Source of the DNA: an uncultured Treponema sp.
Lineage (GTDB): Bacteria; Spirochaetota; Spirochaetia; Treponematales; Treponemataceae
Length of the DNA: 41,537 bases
Direction of reading: 5' to 3'
NCBI GenBank assembly: GCA_947177175.1
Contig: CAMWTK010000015.1
Span: 1 to 41,537 of the forward strand
Part shown: positions 1 through 7,611 of the stretch, one piece after another
Layout: each line of letters begins with the position of its first letter
How positions within the stretch are numbered: the first letter of the stretch is position 1
The notes under the pieces: model-generated
Told to the model about the DNA's origin: nothing
Seen by the model: only the letters and a program-made list of their open reading frames with translations
Databases searched by the model: none
Translations under genes and position numbers: made by a program

Positions 1-1110
1 CCACGCCGCTTTCCCCGGACAGCCCGCGCCATGCCGCCACCGTGCCCGCAAAGGTGACGCTCTCAAGGCCGCCGCACGCCAGCGCGTCCTTCCCGATGTG
101 TCTCACGCTCGCGGGAATCGTCATGTCCGCAAGCGCCGTGCACCCGCCGAATGCCCCGTCGCCGATGCCCGTCACGCCCGTGAGCGCCGCGTTCCCCGCG
201 AATGCGTCCGCGCCGATTGCCGTCACGCCGCCGAGGATCACGATGTCCGTTTTGCTGCCGTAGTAGCTGAAGACCACGCCGTCCCGTATGTCCCACGACG
301 AGGCCTCGTCCGAGATGACCACCTTCTCCTTGGAAAGGTCGATGCCATTGCCCTCGGTAAGCGCCTCAAACTGCTCCAGCGTACCGCCATAGGTCACGCG
401 CTCAAGCCCCGTGCACCCCTCGAACGCCCCCGTGCCGATATGCTCCACGCTCGCGGGAATCGTCACGTCCGTGAGGTCCGTGCACCCTGCGAATGCGTCC
501 GCGCCGATGTCCGTCACGCCGCCGAGGAGCGTCACGTCCGTGATCCCCTGAACGCGCCCGCGCCGATGTCCGTCACGCTCTTGGGTATGCTCACGCCCGC
601 AATCTCCGCGTGACCATCGACCGCCCCGCCGCCGATTGCCGTCACGACCGCTCCGTCCCCGTGGTAGCCGACGAGCGTGCCGTCGTCGTCCACCGCGAAC
701 ACCGTCAGCCCGGTCAGGTCGCCGTTCCTGGCAAGCTACTCCCACTGCTCCGCCGTGCCGCGGAAGATGACCGTCGTCCCCGCGCGAATCGCGCCCGGCG
801 CAATCGCCGTCACGCCCTCGGGGAGCGTCACGGTCGTATCCGTGCCCGTGTATGCCGTCACCACGCCGTCGTCCGTGACCTGCCATTCGCCCGGATCAGC
901 CGGCTCGTCCGGCACGGCGGGCCGGGTCCATGTCCATATCTTGCCGTCGGAGCATATCACCGGCGTGTCGCCCAGCCACTCCCCGAAGCCGTCCTGCTCC
1001 GCCATGGCAGTCCACTCGCCGACCGTGCCGCCGAAGATGATTTTCCCGACCCTCACGCCGGAGAACGTGTAGCGCATGATGTGCGTCACGGAAGCGGGCG
1101 GAACTTTCTT
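1..1110 (-). pseudogene. BspA-like leucine-rich-repeat protein, broken and 5'-truncated
   Basis: Read on the minus strand, this stretch encodes repeated treponemal LRR units of the form PASV..IG..AF.GC..L..VT, e.g. VTDIGADAFAGCTDLTDV and VTAIGADAFAGNAALTGV, with linker pieces such as FAGTVAAW. This is the TpLRR/BspA family of surface adhesin-type proteins. The gene cannot be read through. There is an in-frame TAG at 736-738 after FRGTAEQWE, and a one-base deletion near 551 in a short G run (AFRG, then the frame must shift to continue ITDVTLLGG). The 5' end is missing: LRR homology begins with PASVTHIM at about 1101, directly against a dispersed hairpin element, so no start codon or signal peptide is present. 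The other end runs out of the window. It lies downstream of, and on the same strand as, a DUF6261 gene, as the intact LRR gene at 16438 does. A deliberately fragmented recombination reservoir cannot be excluded. Confidence 0.8.
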
Positions 1111-1198
1111 GGGGGAGAGAGAGACCTCTACTCGGAAGCGTGGTCTCTCTCTCCCAGCACCGCTTGGGGCGGCTGCCCCAAGACCCCGCTTCGCAGTG
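1091..1198 (+). repeat. Dispersed hairpin element, copy 1
   Basis: It contains a perfect 14-bp stem (1113-1126 with 1142-1155, gggagagagagacc) around the loop tctactcggaagcg, then a second hairpin cttggggc..gccccaag at 1163-1182. The same loop and second hairpin recur at 15059-15214, and the loop again at 41453-41537. The copy lies between the DUF6261 gene and the truncated BspA-like gene, and its right edge reaches the DUF6261 stop codon. Confidence 0.8.
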
Positions 1199-1927
1199 TC
1201 AGTTATCTGATGTACTGCTGCCCTTGTTTTTCTTTGACCCGCTCAATACTTCCTGCCTGAAGTGGTCGATTTCGGTGTTGGCGTAGTCGATGAACGCGGC
1301 GTAGGCTTCCTCGCCCTCAAGCAGGGCGTGGGCGTTCACGTGCAGGACGAGCATCCTGTACGCCTCGTCGCTCGCCGTTCGCGCCGCCTTGAGCGCGCCC
1401 GCCGTCTTTGCCGAGCGTTCGTCCGTGCGCTGGCTTGTGAGCGAACGCACTTCTTCGTTCGCCGCCTTGAGTTTTTCCACGAACGCGCCGAGCGAAAGCG
1501 CGTCCACCTGCGGCTTGTGCTTGTCCTCCAAGTCCTGGATAAAATTGACGAGCAGGCCCGTCTCCTTGTCCAGCTGCATCCTCGGGTCAATCTTGTAGTC
1601 CTTGAGGTGCTGCGCGAGGACTTTCGCCGCCTCCGCCATGTCCGCAAGGGGGAACTTCTCGTAGCCCGCCACGGCTTTCTTGTAGCCGGTATAGAGCTGG
1701 TCGCGCTGGCGGTCCGCCTCCACGATCTTGTCGGTGGTCAGGCTCTTCGCGCTGATTTGCAGGCTTTCGTCCTCCGCTGTCACCGCGTCCCGCAACGCGG
1801 CGACTTGCGCCTTGCACTTTGCCGCCACCGCCGCGTCTTTCTCCGCCCGGTCAGCCATGTTGGACACGAACAGGAAGTGCGCCGCGTTGTTCATGCCGCC
1901 CACGTATACTGTCTGGATTTCTTTCAT
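1199..1927 (-). CDS. DUF6261 family protein (first paralogue)
   Basis: A 242-residue, almost entirely helical protein beginning MKEIQTVYVGGMNN. The start at 1927 is chosen because AAAGGAG lies about 9 bases upstream, and the open frame further upstream is only an in-frame tandem array. It has no signal peptide or membrane segment and is rich in Ala, Lys, Asp and Glu. The layout (N-terminal conserved stretch, long helices, C-terminal Lys-rich tail) matches the DUF6261 family as I know it, found mainly in Bacteroidetes and of unknown function. A diverged paralogue is encoded at 15677. Both genes follow a hairpin element and a 41/42-bp tandem array and precede a BspA-like LRR gene, so a shared role linked to that surface protein is possible but unproven. 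The family call rests on overall pattern and not on a catalytic motif. Confidence 0.65.
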   Translation of the reverse strand: MKEIQTVYVGGMNNAAHFLFVSNMADRAEKDAAVAAKCKAQVAALRDAVTAEDESLQISAKSLTTDKIVEADRQRDQLYTGYKKAVAGYEKFPLADMAEAAKVLAQHLKDYKIDPRMQLDKETGLLVNFIQDLEDKHKPQVDALSLGAFVEKLKAANEEVRSLTSQRTDERSAKTAGALKAARTASDEAYRMLVLHVNAHALLEGEEAYAAFIDYANTEIDHFRQEVLSGSKKNKGSSTSDN

Positions 1928-2009
1928 AAGGGATGCTCCTTTGTGCTGATATAGTGCCGCCGCATACGCGTCGGCCGGTTTCCGTTTTCTGTCCGTCCGC
2001 GCCCGGATA

Positions 2010-2220
2010 GATTTTGTACGCACGATGCCCCCGCGCAGCCCTGCATGAATGAATTTGGCGCGCATGATGTCGCTGTGCAGACGTGTATGGACGAATTTGG
2101 TGCGCAGGATGTCGTCATGCAGACGTGCATGGGCAGATTTGGTGCGCAAAATTCGTACTTGTCGGTTGCTGGCAAGGAATTTGGTGCGCAAAATGCGCTC
2201 TTGTCGGAAGACGAAAGACT
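2010..2220. repeat. Tandem array A, five units of exactly 42 bp
   Basis: The motif atttgg(t/c)gcgca recurs at 2011 (degenerate), 2053, 2095, 2137 and 2179, each step exactly 42 bp. Units are imperfect. On the minus strand the array is open in frame with the DUF6261 gene and would give 14-residue repeats (ILRTKF.HTRLHSD), but it lies upstream of the ribosome binding site, so it is probably not translated. It occupies the 5' flank of the DUF6261 gene, as array C does at 15317. Confidence 0.9.
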
Positions 2221-2234
2221 GTCAGCAACGGCTT

Positions 2235-2406
2235 TGCGGGGTCTTGGGGCGGCTGCCCCAAGCCGTGCTGGGGAAGATGGGTGGTTAGACAGATGTTTCC
2301 TACAATAAAAGACACTTGCAAGTTTTCGGAGAAAACTCGTTAGTAGCGCATCGCGCTGCGACGGTTTCCCGCTCCCAAGAAAGTTCCTCCGCTTCCAAGC
2401 GGAAAA
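2235..2406 (-). repeat. Dispersed hairpin element, copy 2 (reverse)
   Basis: Read on the minus strand it shows the same order of parts as the copy at 15059: hairpin ccgctt..aagcgg (2389-2402), a tcttggga arm, aaccaccca-cttccccagca, and hairpin cttggggc..gccccaag (2243-2262). The hairpin with the 14-nt loop is replaced here by other sequence that includes a gcagcgc..gcgct / cgagttttc hairpin module. It sits upstream of array A and the DUF6261 gene, in the same orientation as that gene. The remaining bases to 2535 show nothing I can support. Confidence 0.7.
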
Positions 2407-2535
2407 CCATATCGTCGCGCGCAGACGGGCGCGCCGAAGCGGTCGGCGGAAATTATAAACGAGGGGGTGCTCTCTATATGATTATTTCTTGCCGCCGCAG
2501 TCATGGGAACATGATAGCAAAACGGCGGGGGATTG

Positions 2536-4014
2536 TCAAAGCGAGCCGCTGCTCCCGGCTATGATTGCCGCCAGCTCCGCCTCGGCGGGGACGCTGCCGG
2601 GGTGGCTGTCGAACGTCACGCGCAGGGGACGGGCGGCGCAGACGATGACGCGCGTGGCGAGCGCGGCAGCTTCGTGCAGGTCGTGGGTGACGAGCAGCAC
2701 GGTCTTCGGCTCTTGCCGCAGGTGCGCCGTGAGCAGGGCGATGAGCGCGTTCTTGCCGTGTGCGTCCTGCGAGCGGAACGCCTCATCCAGCAGCAGCACG
2801 TCGGCGGGAAAGGCAAGCGCGCGCGCAAGGGCAACCCGCTGCCGCTCGCCGCCGCTCAGCTCCGGCGGATAGGCGTTCAGGCGGTCGCCCAGCCCCACCA
2901 GTCGCAGGAAATACGCCGCGCGGGCGAGCGACTGGCCACGCGGGAACAGCCGCTCCAGCGGCAGGGCGACATTCTTCAGCAGCGTATAGCCGTCAAGCAG
3001 GCGCGGCTCCTGAAACGCATACGAGACGCGCCCCGCACGGGCGGCAATATGGTCGAGCAGCGTCGTCTTTCCCGCGCCGCTCGGCGCGAGCAAGGCAAGC
3101 AGTTCGCCTTTTTCCACCGTCAGCGAAAAATCGTCCAGCACCGCCTGCCCGCCATAGGCGACGGAAAGCCCCCGCACGGAGAGTTCGCACGGCTCGGTCA
3201 GCACGGGCGTGGGTTCAATCGGTGCAACCGGCACGACGGCGGTATGTCTCCTGCGCAGGACGCGGAACAGCCGCACCGCCTGCCGCGCCACGCATTCGCA
3301 CAGCAGACTCAGCAGCACCAGCACCAGGGAAACGGCGAGCACGTCGGCGGTCTCAAGATGTACCTGCGCGGTCTGCATGAGCGTTCCCAGCGCATGGCGC
3401 GGCAGACTCAGCACCTCGCTCGCGGCAACCACTTTCCATGCCATGCCGAACGACGAACGCGCGCCCGCCGCAAAGAACGGTAGCAGCTCCGCCACAGCGA
3501 TATACCGCACGACCTGGCCGCGCGTCAGGCGGAACACCCGCGCCATCGCAAGCAGCTTTTCGTCGCGCCGCGCGCAGCCGGAAGCAACCGCCGTCACCAT
3601 GGGCGGGAACGCCATCAGCACGGCGCAGAACACGGGAACGGCATCCGAGCCGAGCCAGAAAAGGGCGAGCAGGATAAAGGAAACGACGGGCGTGGAGCGG
3701 ATAATCGCCAGGGGAAACGCCATGAACGCGGCACAGCGGGGGCGCATACCGCACAGCAAGCCCGCCACACTGCCCAGACACACCACGATCGCGGTGCTTT
3801 TGACCGTCCGCGCCGACGTAGCCGCAACATGTCGCCAGAAATCCGCCGTCTGCGCGAGCGAAGCAAGGCGACGGGCAACTGCGAGCGGCGCAGGCAGGAT
3901 AAGCGGCGCATGAAGCGCGCGGGCGGCAACGTGCCACACCGCCAGCAGCACGGCAACGGAGAGCAGCCGCACGAGCCACAGTCCCCTGCCCGCCGGTTTG
4001 TGCGGGAACGTCAT
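2536..4014 (-). CDS. Fused ABC transporter permease and ATP-binding protein (SsuC/ThiX + SsuB type)
   Basis: A 492-residue fusion of the two inner-membrane parts of a small-molecule importer. Residues 1-250 form a BPD-type permease with several hydrophobic helices and the RSTPVVSFILLALFWLG region seen in the nitrate/sulfonate/taurine and thiamine-precursor (SsuC/TauC/ThiX) families. Residues about 275-492 form the ATPase: Walker A APSGAGKTT, Q-loop AFQEP, signature LSGGERQR, Walker B LLLDEAF and switch histidine in VTHD. Permease and ATPase are normally separate genes, so the fusion is unusual. The start ATG directly follows the TAG stop of the preceding binding-protein gene. That gene has lost its 5' half, so the transporter may lack its own binding protein. 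The substrate cannot be read from the sequence. Confidence 0.85.
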   Translation of the reverse strand: MTFPHKPAGRGLWLVRLLSVAVLLAVWHVAARALHAPLILPAPLAVARRLASLAQTADFWRHVAATSARTVKSTAIVVCLGSVAGLLCGMRPRCAAFMAFPLAIIRSTPVVSFILLALFWLGSDAVPVFCAVLMAFPPMVTAVASGCARRDEKLLAMARVFRLTRGQVVRYIAVAELLPFFAAGARSSFGMAWKVVAASEVLSLPRHALGTLMQTAQVHLETADVLAVSLVLVLLSLLCECVARQAVRLFRVLRRRHTAVVPVAPIEPTPVLTEPCELSVRGLSVAYGGQAVLDDFSLTVEKGELLALLAPSGAGKTTLLDHIAARAGRVSYAFQEPRLLDGYTLLKNVALPLERLFPRGQSLARAAYFLRLVGLGDRLNAYPPELSGGERQRVALARALAFPADVLLLDEAFRSQDAHGKNALIALLTAHLRQEPKTVLLVTHDLHEAAALATRVIVCAARPLRVTFDSHPGSVPAEAELAAIIAGSSGSL

Positions 4015-4545
4015 CTAATGGGAATAATAAAAGCCGTCGCCGGGAAGCGCGCCGCCCACCGCCTGCGGCGCGGTGCGCAGATACACGCCCAGCAGCCGCT
4101 CCATGTCTGCGCGGGCGGCCGGTGCGCTCTGCCACACGTATGCCGCGTTCGGAATTGACCGCTCCACGACTGCCGCCGTCAGCCCCAGCGTATGCTTCTG
4201 CACGAGCAAGCCCGCCTCGCGCGGGTGCGCGTTCGTCCAGACGACTGCCGCCTGATATACGGCGATGAACGCGTCCACCACGTCCCGGTGCGCCGCCGCA
4301 TACGCTGCGTTCGCCACCAATACCGTCATCGGGTACGACGCGCCGTCCGTGGCCGCCGCATACGCTTCCTGCACGTCAATCGCCCGGACAATAGCGCGGC
4401 TTTTCATCTGCGCCACGGTGGCAAACGGCTCCGGCACGAGCGCGTACTGCACGCGCCCGGAAGCAAGCGCGGCGGCAATGTCCGCGTTCGCCAGAGAAAA
4501 ATCAAGGCGCACCTCGTCCGCTTGGCAGAAATCACGCCGGGGCAA
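4015..4545 (-). pseudogene. ABC substrate-binding protein (NMT1/SsuA-like), 3' fragment only
   Basis: From DEVRLDFSLANADIAAALAS onward the sequence matches the C-terminal lobe of NMT1/SsuA/ThiY-type periplasmic binding proteins, ending in GDGFYYSH. The N-terminal lobe, signal peptide and lipobox are missing. Upstream of about 4527 the frame enters a 41-bp tandem array, and the only start is a TTG inside that array. The fragment is immediately followed by the fused permease-ATPase, which fits a former binding protein-permease-ATPase operon. The fragment should not be able to reach the periplasm, so I call it a pseudogene. Confidence 0.8.
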
Positions 4546-4747
4546 ACAAAACGCGGCGCGTTTTCGTGGAAATCACGCCGGAGCGAACAAAACGTCGCGC
4601 ATTTTTGCGGAAATCACGTCGGGACAAGCAAAACGTTCCGCGTTTTCACGGAAATCACGTCGGGGCAAGCAAAACGCCGCGCGTTTTCAAGGAAATTGCG
4701 TCGAGTCGGGCAAAACGCGGCGCGTTTTTGTAAAAATTGCGTCGGGA
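4527..4747. repeat. Tandem array B, five 41-bp units plus a partial sixth
   Basis: Units begin gaaatcacg(c/t)cgg at 4527, 4568, 4609, 4650 and 4691, and a partial unit at 4732, each step exactly 41 bp. Each unit has two similar halves of about 20 bp: aaatcacgtcggggcaag and aaacgccgcgcgttttcaag. The array lies exactly between a binding-protein gene without its 5' half and a parA gene without its 3' half. Confidence 0.9.
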
Positions 4748-4910
4748 ACTCGTCAGCCATGCCCAGCGTGTAGTAGATCGTGGATGAGTTGTTCGTGTCC
4801 ATGTCGAAGAACAGGACCTTGAACCCGCGCGCCGCGAGGTTGTTGGCGAGCAGGATGGCGTCGGTGGACTTTCCCACGCCGCCTTTCATGCTTGAGAATG
4901 TGATGACCAT
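4745..4910 (-). pseudogene. ParA/Soj-type ATPase, 5' fragment
   Basis: The fragment starts MVITFSSMKGGVGKSTD at 4910, with AAGGGAAG about 4 bases before the ATG. It carries the deviant Walker A motif KGGVGKST and the A'-like segment VLFFDMDTNNSS of ParA-family ATPases. After about 55 codons (TLGMADEFPTQ) family similarity stops where array B begins, and the open frame then only translates the repeat. A full ParA needs roughly 250 residues including Walker B, so this piece is inactive. Its former role, chromosome or plasmid partition or positioning of a cell-surface machine, cannot be told from the remaining part. Confidence 0.8.
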
Positions 4911-4999
4911 AATGCTTCCCTTGACAAAACCCGGCGGGACAATCCGCCCGCCCAATGAACCGATTCCTTCCCGCCGGACTTTGAGAATGATAAAAAAAT

Positions 5000-5107
5000 A
5001 AAAAGGACGGCCTGCATGAAACGGGAAATTTCACAGGTCGCCCTTTTTAAGCCGCCACAAGAGCGGCTGTGCGGAACCCCGTTTCAATATCCTGCACAGC
5101 CGCTCTT
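5000..5107. terminator. Two adjacent hairpins, the first terminator-like
   Basis: The first hairpin pairs 5000-5014 with 5034-5048 (two mismatches), with A-runs on the left and TTTTT on the right, so it could terminate transcription on either strand. The second is a perfect 14-bp stem, aagagcggctgtgc at 5059-5072 with its complement at 5094-5107. They occupy the gap between the divergent parA fragment and asnS. The role of the second hairpin is unknown. Confidence 0.5.
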
Positions 5108-5196
5108 CAGGGCAAAGAGACGCGAACAAATACCGCGACATTCTTTGCCGTAATGACGAATATATAACAAGTCATTGATAGCAGAAAAATCAATCC

Positions 5197-5225
5197 TTGC
5201 ACAGGGGGCGCAAACTCATTACAAT
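5197..5225 (+). promoter_or_regulatory. Sigma70-type promoter of asnS, predicted leaderless
   Basis: TTGCAC (5197-5202), a 17-base spacer and TACAAT (5220-5225). The -10 box ends 6 bases before the asnS ATG, so transcription should begin at or within a base of the start codon. No ribosome binding site is present at normal spacing. Confidence 0.7.
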
Positions 5226-5231
5226 ACTGCT

Positions 5232-6683
5232 ATGAAAACAGAACTCATCAAAGATATACTGACTTCTCAGCCGGACGGGCGCACGGTGACGGTGTGCGGC
5301 TGGGTGCGCACCATGCGCGACTCAAAGAACCTCGTCTTTATTCAGGTGAACGACGGCTCGTGCTTCGCTTCCATTCAGCTCACGCACGACCGCACCAATC
5401 CCGCGCCCGGCGCGGATGCCGCCGCCATTGAAAAGGCACTCGCCGACGTGACGACCGGCGCGAGCGTCCGTGCGACCGGCACGCTCATCGCGTCCCCCGC
5501 AAGCGGGCAGTCGGTGGAAGTCACGCTCGGCACGATCGCCGTCCTCGGCACGTGCCCCACCGATTCGTACCCGCTCCAGAAGAAAGCGACTTCCATGGAA
5601 TTCCTGCGCGAAAACGCCCACCTGCGCGCCCGCACCAACACGTTCGGCGCGGTGTTCCGTATGCGCAGCCAGCTGGCGTTCGCGCTGCACACGTTCTTCC
5701 AGGAGCGCGGTTTTTTCTATGTCAACACGCCGGAAATCACCTGCTCCGATGCCGAAGGCGCGGGCGAGATGTTCCAGGTCACCACGCTCAGCATGGAAAA
5801 ACTCGCGCACCTCGCCGTGGAAAAAGGCGCGGCCGGCATGAAAGCCGATGACGCGGAAAAACTCGTCAACTACGGCAAGGACTTTTTCGGCAAAAAGGCG
5901 AGCCTTACCGTCTCCGGGCAGCTGGAGGCGGAGACCCTTGCCACGGCACTCGGCCGCGTCTACACGTTCGGTCCGACATTCCGCGCGGAAAACTCGAACA
6001 CCACGCGCCACTTGGCGGAATTCTGGATGTGCGAGCCGGAAATGGCGTTCTTCGACCTTGAGGACGACATGGACATTCAGGAAGCATTCGTCAAGTACCT
6101 GCTGAACTGGGCGCTCACCAAATGCCCCGCCGACATGGAATTCTTCAACAAGCGCATTCAGCCGGGCGTGATCGACACCCTGCGCCACGTCGTGGAAACG
6201 CCGTTCAAGCGCGTCAGCTACACCGAGGCAATCGAGGCGCTGGAAAAACACGCGGACGACTTTGCGTTCAAGCCGTACTGGGGCTGCGACTTGCAGACGG
6301 AGCACGAACGCTACCTGACCGAAAAAATCTTCAAATGCCCGGTGATGGTCTACAACTATCCCAAAGAAATCAAGGCGTTCTACATGAAGCTCAACGACGA
6401 CGGAAAGACGGTCAAGGCCGTTGACGTGCTCGTGCCCGGGCTGGGAGAAATCATCGGCGGCTCGGAGCGCGAGGAGAACTACGACAAACTGCTCGCGCGC
6501 ATCACGGAGCTGGGGCTGAAGCCGGACGACTACAACTGGTACCTCGACCTGCGCAAATTCGGCACGGTGCCGCATTCGGGATTCGGACTCGGATTCGAGC
6601 GGCTTCTGCTCTACGTGACGGGCATGGCGAACATCCGCGATGTCATTCCCTACCCGCGCGCGCCAAAATTAGCGGACTTTTAG
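5232..6683 (+). CDS. asnS: Asparaginyl-tRNA synthetase
   Basis: A 483-residue class IIb aminoacyl-tRNA synthetase that charges tRNA-Asn with asparagine using ATP. An N-terminal OB-fold anticodon-binding domain (VCGWVRTMRDSKNLVFIQVNDG) is followed by the catalytic core with motif 2 (TFRAENSNTTRHLAEFW) and motif 3 (GFGLGFERLLLY). The insertion of about 80 residues after FYVNTPEIT fits the usual bacterial AsnRS. The start at 5232 (MKTELIKDILTS) is preferred over an upstream in-frame TTG because it matches the family N-terminus and a promoter lies just in front of it. The 3' end overlaps that of convergent ispH by 15 bp. Confidence 0.97.
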   Translation: MKTELIKDILTSQPDGRTVTVCGWVRTMRDSKNLVFIQVNDGSCFASIQLTHDRTNPAPGADAAAIEKALADVTTGASVRATGTLIASPASGQSVEVTLGTIAVLGTCPTDSYPLQKKATSMEFLRENAHLRARTNTFGAVFRMRSQLAFALHTFFQERGFFYVNTPEITCSDAEGAGEMFQVTTLSMEKLAHLAVEKGAAGMKADDAEKLVNYGKDFFGKKASLTVSGQLEAETLATALGRVYTFGPTFRAENSNTTRHLAEFWMCEPEMAFFDLEDDMDIQEAFVKYLLNWALTKCPADMEFFNKRIQPGVIDTLRHVVETPFKRVSYTEAIEALEKHADDFAFKPYWGCDLQTEHERYLTEKIFKCPVMVYNYPKEIKAFYMKLNDDGKTVKAVDVLVPGLGEIIGGSEREENYDKLLARITELGLKPDDYNWYLDLRKFGTVPHSGFGLGFERLLLYVTGMANIRDVIPYPRAPKLADF

Positions 6684-7547
6684 GCGGCTTTCCACGGCGG
6701 CTATCACGCTGTCGGGGGTGCTTGCCCCCGCCGTAATGCCGACCGTCCGCAGCCCATAGAACGAATCGGGAATCTCGTCCGCCGTCTCAATGAGCGCGGC
6801 GCGCGCGCAGTGTTTCTGCGCGGTGGCGAGCAGCCGGTTCGTGTTGGAGCTGTTCCTGCCGCCAATCACGATAACGCCGTCAACCTGCGCGCACAGTCGG
6901 ACAAGCGCGTCCTGCCGCTCATGCGTCGCGGGGCAAATCGTATTGCATATCTCCAGCGACGGGATTTCCTTTGCCAGCGCGGCGCAGATAGCGTCCCACG
7001 CCGGTATGCTGAACGTCGTCTGGCTCAGCAGCACGGCATGGGCGGGCGCGCCGTCCGCAAACAACGTCGCCGCATCGTCCGCGCTCCGTATCAGCCGGAA
7101 GTCGCACGGCAGCCCGTTCGCACGCGCGGCCGCTTCCGCACAGCCCTGCACCCCCACCACTTCGCCATGGTTCTTGTCGCCGGCAAAGACAATCGTATAT
7201 CCTTTTGCCGCAAAATCAGCCGCGCGCTTTTGGCTCTGCGTCACGAGCGGGCAGGTCGCGTCAATCACCGCGTCCGTTTGTTCCCGCAGCGCGCCCGCCA
7301 CGGCAGGAGAAACGCCGTGCGCGCGAATCAGCACCGTGTCACGGCGCGTAACCGTCCCGATTGCGGACGGCGCAAGCACGTGAAGCCCGCGCAAAGCAAG
7401 CTCGTTGAGCGCGACGGGATTATGAATGAGCGGTCCGAGCGAATACACCGTGCCGTCCTTGTTCTCGGACAACGCCTTTTCGGCGGCGGTCACGGCACGG
7501 CGCACGCCGCCACAAAATCCCAGTACGTCAGCACGAATGATACGCAT
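6669..7547 (-). CDS. ispH: 4-hydroxy-3-methylbut-2-enyl diphosphate reductase
   Basis: A 292-residue IspH (LytB), the last enzyme of the non-mevalonate isoprenoid pathway. It reduces HMBPP to IPP and DMAPP with a 4Fe-4S cluster. The three cluster cysteines are visible: C12 in GFCGGV, C99 in DATCP and C205 in NTICPAT. The catalytic glutamate is E129 in KNHGEVVG, and the HGVSP motif is also present. The length is near the family norm. The start at 7547 has GGAGGGG 2-8 bases upstream. It appears to be transcribed alone, and its stop lies inside the end of convergent asnS, so the two mRNAs would overlap at their 3' ends. Confidence 0.96.
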   Translation of the reverse strand: MRIIRADVLGFCGGVRRAVTAAEKALSENKDGTVYSLGPLIHNPVALNELALRGLHVLAPSAIGTVTRRDTVLIRAHGVSPAVAGALREQTDAVIDATCPLVTQSQKRAADFAAKGYTIVFAGDKNHGEVVGVQGCAEAAARANGLPCDFRLIRSADDAATLFADGAPAHAVLLSQTTFSIPAWDAICAALAKEIPSLEICNTICPATHERQDALVRLCAQVDGVIVIGGRNSSNTNRLLATAQKHCARAALIETADEIPDSFYGLRTVGITAGASTPDSVIAAVESRLKVR

Positions 7548-7558
7548 CGCCCCTCCAT

Positions 7559-7588
7559 AAAAAAGGCGGAAAAGTTTCCTTTCCCGCC
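7559..7588 (-). terminator. Intrinsic terminator after yajC-secD-secF
   Basis: On the minus strand ggcgggaaag pairs with cttttccgcc (one G-T pair) around a 4-base loop and is followed by TTTTTT. It lies 24 bases past the secF stop and just upstream of ispH. Confidence 0.8.
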
Positions 7589-7611
7589 GTCAGCAAACCG
7601 TGTGCGTTCCG

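Noticed and set aside
4527..4747. CRISPR array
   Set aside because: Units are contiguous and similar throughout, without constant repeats separated by unique spacers. No cas gene is present. The same applies to arrays A, C, D and E.
5059..5107. Origin of replication or parS site beside the parA fragment
   Set aside because: There is a single 14-bp hairpin without DnaA boxes or the tgtttcacgtgaaaca-type parS palindrome.
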